Shown: positions 53,601 to 62,600 of the stretch, one piece after another
Layout: each line of letters begins with the position of its first letter
How positions within the stretch are numbered: position 1 is the first letter of the stretch
From: Maniola hyperantus
Taxonomy: Eukaryota > Arthropoda > Insecta > Lepidoptera > Nymphalidae
Direction of reading: 5' to 3'
Assembly: GCF_902806685.2 (NCBI RefSeq)
Contig: NC_048546.1
Location: 11,860,534 to 11,924,533, forward strand
Length of the DNA: 64,000 bases
Translations under genes and position numbers: made by a program
The notes under the pieces: generated by a model
Databases searched by the model: none
What the model saw: only the letters and a program-made list of their open reading frames with translations
What the model was told of the DNA's origin: nothing

Positions 53601-56600
53601 GTTTGACACAGGCATTCCCTAAAGAGCGCCCACCACACCCGGTCTTCAGCTTCTTCATCCAGCCACCTGCCGCCAGCCTCTTTATATCGTCAGTCCATCG
53701 TGCTGGAGGGCATCCCACACTACGCTTGCTTAAACGCGGTCTCCAGCTCCAACAGCCATCGACTCTACGGACAGGCATGACTTGGTCCACTACCACTTCA
53801 GGCTTGCTTGCGTTTTAAATTCAAATATCAGTAATTTCCAATGCTCTTGTGACTCTTACGATAACTCAAGACTCTACCATCGGTTCAGAAACAAATTCTG
53901 CTAAGAGCCACAAAACAGCTACCTATCTAACTCAGCTGAGCTATTTGGAAATAATATTTAAAGCGGACACATTTATTACATTAAATCGTAATGTAATAAA
54001 TGTCGCTAAATCGTTGACTTTAGGATTGGGTTAGAACAGATTATGTGAGAGATAAACTCTGTCTCGTTTTAACTAGACTTGGGTAACGATTAAGCGACTC
54101 TTGAGTACGACTGTAAGATTTAAATAACCCTAATTATGTAAGTATACGCTGTTAATTACTTCTTCAAATAAACAAAATTAAATAAATTTACATGACATAT
54201 TCGTAAGAGACCTCGGAGCTCCCAATACGCGCTGAGGGTGGCTACCGTGTGTGGCTACCGAGGGGGATTTCAGTAGGTAAAATCCTAAATAACGAAAATT
54301 CGGCCTGGGCAGCATTCGGGAAGCTTAGAAAAGCTCACCCCTCATCGGGTGATGAAAAGAGCTAGGCTTCGAGTTTCTTATATATCAAAATATTATCAAT
54401 AAAAAATGAGGAGATCCATAGGCTCCTATGGATCTCCCTCATTAGTCCCACCAGAGTAACCGACATGACATCCACGGGTTACGAAGCTGAAGTGGCAATG
54501 GGCAAATGTTAGAAAAACCGACAGATGGGTCTCAAGGTGCTAGAATGGCGATCTCGCCAACGGAAACGACCCGCAGCATTCAGGCTGCGCAAGAGCGTGG
54601 CGTGTGCAAGTCCCTACAAGCTACCTAGTCTATCAGTGTTACACAAAAAATATATAGTGCGAAATACATCTCATCAGTATTTACTACAGTACCTTAGCTA
54701 TAGTAAGTGTAGCAATGATAACTACAGCGAAATAACGGAAGTAATTTGTTATTATGCGACCCCGTTTGCTGGTACCAGTCTGTACCATTTTCAAAGTTTT
54801 ACGATAAAGTGTTTCCTTACAACGTTTACTCACGAGTTTCTGTATTTCTATCAAAACTTATTTAATTGTCATATTTTTATGAAATGGAGACTTTTTTTGC
54901 TAAAAGTTTATCTGTAGTACAGTAAACTTTTGTTTAATAAAATGAGATAATCAATTGGAGATATCGCCTTCTTCTGGAATTTCGTGACCACCCACTAAAA
55001 ACTTATCTTTTGACGGACTGGGTTAAGTAAAGTACGCGACAGGTTGAGATAGCAATCGTGGTGGAGACGCCCCGCACTAACACGGCGCAGGATAGGGCGA
55101 GTGTCCGGGGCGTCGTGTGTCCGTCCGTCCCCCGCCTCATACCCCGATTGCCATCTCCACCTGTCGCGAATTACAGGTACAGTGGTACTGATTCTGAGCA
55201 CAACCTAATTTTAGAGTATTCGCATCCTCTTTTGACTAATGTAATATGAAAAGGACAGACGCAGTTTGACAGTTTTAAATTTAATTTTTAGATGGTAAAA
55301 CCCGCGATTTTAGCGCACAGTCGCGAGCCTACTGTTTTAATTTGTGCACTAAAATTTAAAGTCTTTAAATGTAAGTTCATGTTCTGTCCCTTTTTAGCAT
55401 TGTTAAAAAGGATTCAGATACTCTAAATTTAGTTTAGAGTAAGACAACGGAATCGGTTTGCCACTATCCCTACTATAACATCGGAATTACGTTGATTTGC
55501 CGCATGCTTATGGAGAATGTCAAAACACGATGAGATCGACCCTAAACATTCTGTACAAAACAATCACGTAGATTGCAGCAATGAAAACAATCAACAAAAT
55601 AAATAGTTATTATAGCGATAAAAACCTTGTATTTACTTTGTCATTGGCCATTGCTATACAAGGACGGCGTCATATTTGTTATTTTTAGCGCTCCACATGC
55701 GATCATTTAGCGTGCATTTCACAATTTATTCACATGCCATATTTATCAACAGGCTAGAGTTGTCTACTACTGTACAGTCATCATCATCATCATCATCGTC
55801 AACCGATAGAGGTTCACTGCTGGACATAGATCTCTTGTAAGGACTTCCACACGCCAAGGTCTTGCGCCGCCTAAATCCAGCGGCTCCCTGCGACTCGTCT
55901 GATGTCGTTCTTCCACCTAGTGGCGGGTCTTCCAACACTGCGCCTACCGGTGCGAGGTCGCCATTTCAGCACCTTGGGACCCCAACTGTACTAAGCGGCC
56001 GAAAGTAATGTACATCAACCTTTAGAAGGAGATAGCAAATTTGTAGAGCCCTGTTTCTGAGACCGACAAAAGGTCATATAGGTATGAGTGACAGAGACAT
56101 CGCTCTACAAAGTTGGAATGTCATTCTAAAGGCCCATGTACATTACTTTCTGCCACGTACTGTAGGTATCGTAATATCAGCCTCACACAGTAAAGGCTCT
56201 TTTTACTAGTCTACTAGCGACTGCCCGCAGGTTCGCTCTCGTGGGAGTTTCGAAAAATATGGTCGTATTCCCTGTTTACAATATAAAGGGAATATCTGTG
56301 CAAAATTTCAGCTTTCTAGGTCCAAGGGTTAGGGCTGGGCGTTGGGAGTCAGGACTTTTCATTTCATTTGTATTGTCTTGCGACATGAATTTTAAAAATC
56401 ACCAGCTTACGAATGCGTTCCTAATTGACCAATGATAATAGATCTCTGTGCAAGCTTTATGGTGTGCATTAGAAAATTATAAAAAAGAATGCATTCCCAT
56501 AAATTTCAACCGAACAACGATCTGAATGCGTTGAAAATAATATCCAGAAACAACGAGACCTTTGTATACCTAGTCTGTGACAGGTCGAAATGGCAATCGG

Positions 56601-59600
56601 GGTATGAGGCGGGGGGACGCCTCGCACACCCACACGTCAACCGCGCTCGCCCGCACCGGGTTTGCGCGGGGGCTGTGCATGTGTGCGGGGCGTTCCCTCT
56701 CCGATTGCCATCTCGACCTGTCACAGACTAGGTATACAAAGGTCTCGTTGTGGTAGAGGAACCAAATATTTTTTGTCATTATAAATACAAATATCAACTA
56801 TTAGGTTTAAAAACTCACATCAAATATTTTCCCCAAATCGGTCGCAAGACAGGAACAGTTGTAGGCGACTATACCCAACTCCTTGACCTGCAAACAGATT
56901 TAAAATTCAAGTTGTTATTACGGTTTGGCATTAGAACGGCTATTCTGAATAAAAGCCGTCAAACTAGGCACATCGTCTGTTGTTTTTGTCTGAATGCCCG
57001 ACAAAAACGAAGTCTCTACGGATTTTTCGTGACAGTAAGTTTGACCGGATTGAACTAGACCAGATCGGTTCGTCCGGTGCAGTCCAAACCGGTCTGGTGC
57101 TATTCGTTTCGATCCGATTCGGTCCGATGCGGTTGATTCAATCAAACAAAGAAGTCGTGTGTCTTGGGCAAGTTAAGTGTCATCAAGGGATACGCCACTG
57201 TATGTATATAAATAAATAAATAAATAAATAAACGTTGATTTCAGACCATTCATAGATCCATAGATTGTTAGTATGTTAGTTACAGTTTTTTCCTTAAATG
57301 GTAAGTTAGTATTTTTAGTTCATTAGTGGGTAGGTACAATTAATTTTATTTTACTGACCCAATAGCTACCGCCACACAGTGGTGTAGTATGGGACAGTCA
57401 GGCCTGGCAGCAATTACCTTTAGGATGCCGTTGTCGCTGAATGTCTCGGGCCACATGATCAATTAGTGAGCCCAGCCTGGTATCGCTTTTTTTTAGTTTC
57501 CTTAAAAGATTACAAATTACAGAAATCTTCTCGAAGAAACGCGTAAGCCACGCAATTTACCCGGCGCTTTAGACCTTCTGAAGTGAGGTTTTCACTCGTA
57601 TCATGATTTCATTGTCGATTCGGGGTACCAAGGTGCCATGGGCTGCGTATAGTGCGCCTCTTACCCATTCCTATTCTTAGTAGCTTGTCGCTTAACTTGT
57701 TTAACTTTTCTTCAAGGCAAACCGGACTGTAGTACATGGACATCGATGCGGCTTAGCTAATCCAAAACCGCGTGCGATTAATTGCCGAGCGTTCTAGGGC
57801 TAGTACCTGTGTGAGCGACCTCCAGTCCATGTTGGCACTGCCGATGTAGAAGTGCGTGCGGTCCACCAGCCAGAACTTGGTGTGTAACACGCCGCCACCC
57901 AGCAGCTTCGAGAAGTTGAGGCTGCGGACCCTGAGCGAGCGAACACCACAACTGTGACTTTTTAGTCGTATTACAAAAGCTAACCAGTTAAACTATCGAC
58001 TCGAAAAGAAGAAGAAGAGAAAAATTAAATACCTACCTATTAGTAATACTAATAAAAAATCCAGTAAGTGCGAGTCGGTCTCGCGCACCGAGAGATCTGC
58101 AGCTTTGAAAGATATGTGTAGTTATTTGATGCGGAAATTATCTCCAACTACAAATGTAACTGTAAAATGTAAGTTTGTAAATATTTTTTGTGCAACTTTT
58201 ATTTGTGTATTTTACAAAGTAACAATTTTCAGATTTTTTTTCCTTTATTTGTGCCTTTCATTATCCTAAGCCAACGAGAAGGACCCTTCAGTTTTGATTT
58301 ATTTGCGAGTGTCAAATATGGGTTCTATCAGTCTATAGATATAGGTAATTCATGTTTTTGTTTGTTTGTATGTGGTGTTTTAGAGAATAGACGCGTTGGC
58401 GATTTTAATGATTCATACAACAATAGATTTGTCTCAATCTAATGAGTGCTAAGATTTAATCGATGGATTATGGCTGGGCAGGTGTCAATTGTGTCATTGA
58501 ATAGGTTTTCTAAATTAAAGTTAGGTTCCCTGACAAAGTAGAAATAAGATTAGGTAATTCGCTTTAAAACACATATTTACCCTGGGCAGCCTTTTTCTTA
58601 ATTAAATATTCAGTATCTACGTTAGGATAGGACTTTGAAGGCCAGTTTTGAGCAATTTTCAAATTTATTTTTCTCTTCGTTCCAGCTGCAAGTAAGGCTT
58701 GGAATACTTGCTCACCCTGCAAACAAATTATTCAGTAGGTATGGGTAAAAGCAGATGTTACAAAGATGTCTATATCCATCGCGAGGTGCAAGCTATCACT
58801 TTTCTTTAATAGAGATAGCGAGCAGACGAGCAGGTGGGTTACCTGATGTTAAGTGATTACCGCCCATGAACATTTGCAGCACCAAAGGAACTGCCGATGC
58901 GTGGCCGGCTTTTCAGGAATTTGTTGGTCCGCCCCTTGAGTAGCCCCATATTGTATGAATCTCTAGATGATGCCTGCAACTTCGCCCATGTGGACTTAGG
59001 TTTTTGGAAATCCAATGGGAATTCTTGGATTTTCCGGGACTAAACGTAGCGTATGTCCTTCCGCTCCGCACGCATGCAAGCTTTTTCTATACTTTTCGTC
59101 TAAATCATTTAAATGGATTGGCCGTGAAAGCTAACAGACACACTTTCACATTTATAACAGTATGAGTTATATGTAGCAACTACACCAAGAAACAAGGAAA
59201 AAATATACAGAGCAATTAGTACTTACGTCTACAGAAGAGTTATAAGGATATATTTCGTTAAACCTAAGTGTCCAATAGAAAGAGGCGATTTCTATTGAAG
59301 ATTGAGCTTCGTCTATCAAATCTAACCAAGCGTTTTTGGTCCGTGTGTGCGTTGTATTGGGAGGATACATGTGGCCCTCCGGAATACTTTCCACTAACGA
59401 TAACCTGAAAAAAAAATTATACTATTTACTATGCTCAAGTATTAGAGGCGCCGGGATGACCTAACTAGGTCTAACTGGTAATGTGGGCACAGCTTTAAAA
59501 AATAAACGTTTTCTCTTTCTTTCTTTTGAATCACGCGTGTGTGTATGTGTGATCCGAATGACCCGGTTTAAGCATTGAACTATATTAGTACCTATAGAAG

Positions 59601-62600
59601 TGCCATTTCAAACCTTCTGTCACAACTATGCAATGTTTGGCTGGTCCAGAAGTGGCACTGACACCACAAGTAGTATCAGTACTATCACTATTATAATATT
59701 GTGATTATCAAGGTGGCATTTACTAGTGTCAAAGTTTCTGGCCCAAGGCCAACCTTTGAAAACCTATTCAGTTCACGATTCGCTAACAGCGAATATTTTT
59801 TAAAAGTTATGTTGAGATTTATGACCAATGATAGTCAATTCGTTCAATTTCAGCATTTGCCAGAAACCTTAGGTTTTTTGGCCGAAGCCCAATATTTGGC
59901 CAAAGTGTTTTTTTGTCCAAAGGTGGCCGAAGATGTAGTCCCGTCTGCGCAATGCAAGTTGACGTGAGCAGCAGTGACCAGCACCGGCACAATGTTAGGC
60001 TGGTCCAGCAGTGGCACCAACACCACTAATATTATCAGCACTATTACTATAGGTACTGGAACACTACTAAGGTGGGCACTCACCTACATTCGTCTGAGCA
60101 ATGCAAGTTGACGTGAGCAGCAGTGGGCAGCACCTGCACAATGTTGGGCTGGTCCAGAAGTGGCACCAACACCACTAGTACTATCAGAACTATTACTATC
60201 GATACTGGTATGCATGACGGTCGACACCATATGCTTCGCTTCTTCCTTCTACACAAAAAAATTTAGTTACTAAGATAATTTCATATTGAAATTTTAATTT
60301 ATCATTTTACTAGGAGACTGGAATTGTTTAAAACTGTTCTGGAGCTAGTCTGGAGTACATTTTATTTTTACATAATATAGATGTCAGATGTCAGTCTGTA
60401 TTGTCATAGGGAATTTATTATTTAAAATACTTATTTTAAGTTATTCAGAAAGTTAAGTTGAGAAAGATAAGACCAATAGTAGCAGAGGAACAATTTATTT
60501 ATCTCTATATATAAAAATGAATCGCTGAATGTGTTGCTGATCGCAAATCTCGAGAACAGCTGAACCGATTTCGCTAATTCTTTTTTCATAATATTCCTTG
60601 AAGTACGGGGATGGTTCTTACGGAGAAAAATTTAAAAAAATTCCTGAAAAAGAATTTACTGTTAGGCGGTACGAAGTTCGCCGGGGCAGCTAGTTTTATA
60701 TAATTAGAACTATTAACAGCATAAAATAATTTAAGCCATAGATATTGAAATGAGTTATAAATCTCGATTCTGAAATGAAAAAAAAATAGAAGAAAAATAA
60801 CTTAGCATAACTTGTCCACTTTCAATACTTACTGTAAAAAAAAATAAGAGTAGTGGCAATTCAGGAATTCATAATTTTAAATAATATTCTCTGGTCTGGT
60901 CTGGTGGAAGGCTACGGCCGTGACTAGTTACCACCCTACCAGTAAAGCCATACTGCCAAGCCATTTAGCGTTCCGACACATTGCCGTGTAGAAACCATGT
61001 ACAAGAAGTTTAATAAAAAACTTCCATACCCTTGCCAGTTAGTTCGCTTCCATAGACGAAATCGCAGACAAGCGCTTACTTGTAGCCAATAAAATGCACT
61101 CACTTGTCATTATAGCTGTTCCCGTTCTCATCCCTCATCATGAAGATCTGCTCCCACTGTTCCAGCTCTTCATCAGACGACGACGCGTTCCCCACACTCC
61201 CTGATTCTAGCACAGTCTGTGAACAAAACATCAAGGTCAGGCGAGTTGTCGAAACTATGACAATGATTATATTCCTTGCTTAAAATTAATTTTTATAATA
61301 GATACAAACGGTCTGCACTAGGGTTTTCGCGTACTCGACTTTTATTACCCTTATTATCTTTTCTTATACCCGGGTACCCCGTACCCGGATATGTGCAATT
61401 TTTGCAGAAAAAGAGACAATTTTCGGGTGAAGTACCCGAAAATAGAAGTAAGTAATATGTCAGAAGGTTTTAACTTATAGTAATTTCGTTAATGTTAGTA
61501 CAAGGTCGAAAAAAGCAGTGTATTAGGCACAACTTCAAAATTTTCCTGAACCAAAGATTAGAAGGATACCTACTTACTTGAGGAATTCAGTAAATACATA
61601 TAAAATCTTGCAACAATCCAGAATATTGTAAACAACAAAGTGATCCTATAAGGGTTCCGTTTTTCCTTTTGAGGTACGGAACCCTAGAAATGTATATAAG
61701 TACCTACTTAAAGCTTATTTAAAGCAACACAAGTAATAAATTACGATTTACGAACAAATAATTGTCTTTTTGGCTTCTTGTGGATAAAGCTTTTTAATTA
61801 ACAATTGATAAACAATGTAAAAACTTACTCTAACGTTGCTTATAACTTTTTTGCACAAAGGGATTAAATAGCCCATGATGTGCCTTACTTTATAAAACAC
61901 TTATCGATAGGTGCATCAATTAACTTATTATTAGTTATGATTCTTTGTTTAATATGCCTAATAAAAACAAAAGAAACGGGTTTTTTGCCGGTGGATTTGC
62001 TTTTGTTTGTAAATAGTATTGGTGTGTACTGTGTGCTTGTCAAACTTGATAAAAGGTCAAACACTAAAGTCAAAAGCATATTAATCTATGGTCAAAAGTG
62101 ACACTGACACGGTGAATAGACGAATTCAAACAAGCGTTTTCCAATATAGTGTTTCCACTTATGATTTCGGGTTTACCCTAGTTTCAGTAAGAATTCACCC
62201 CAAATTACCCTAAACGTTGTTTGAAAACCATGATGTAGGGCGCATTACAATAATTAACTATTTTACATTAATTTTATAATTGTAAGAACATCATTTTATG
62301 TTGTCTTGAACATGTTAATAGACTAGTTACACAGCACAAATAATTGTACGGCTATAAAAAATTTGGGGCTGCCACCTGAAGCTTGATTTAAACCCCAAAT
62401 TACCCTAAGCCCTTACCTATCTACATAAAAGACGCCCTAAACTGTACCTGATAAAAGTTGATTCGCCCTAAAATAGGACAAGATCTCTAAAAATAGAGAC
62501 ACTGCTACTGTCTTTTTATTGGTCCCAACAAATGTGGGTAACTTTAGAAATGCTTTAGAAACACACATTTGTGAGTCTATGGTTTACATTGGAAACGGGT

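Noticed and set aside
53447..53818. Plus-strand 123-codon frame
   Set aside because: It is antisense to PLD exon 8 and to a retrotransposon tail. Its composition follows those.
61880..62101. 73-codon hydrophobic frame
   Set aside because: No homologue recognised, AT-rich composition, and no splice or promoter context. It is likely chance in PLD intron 1.
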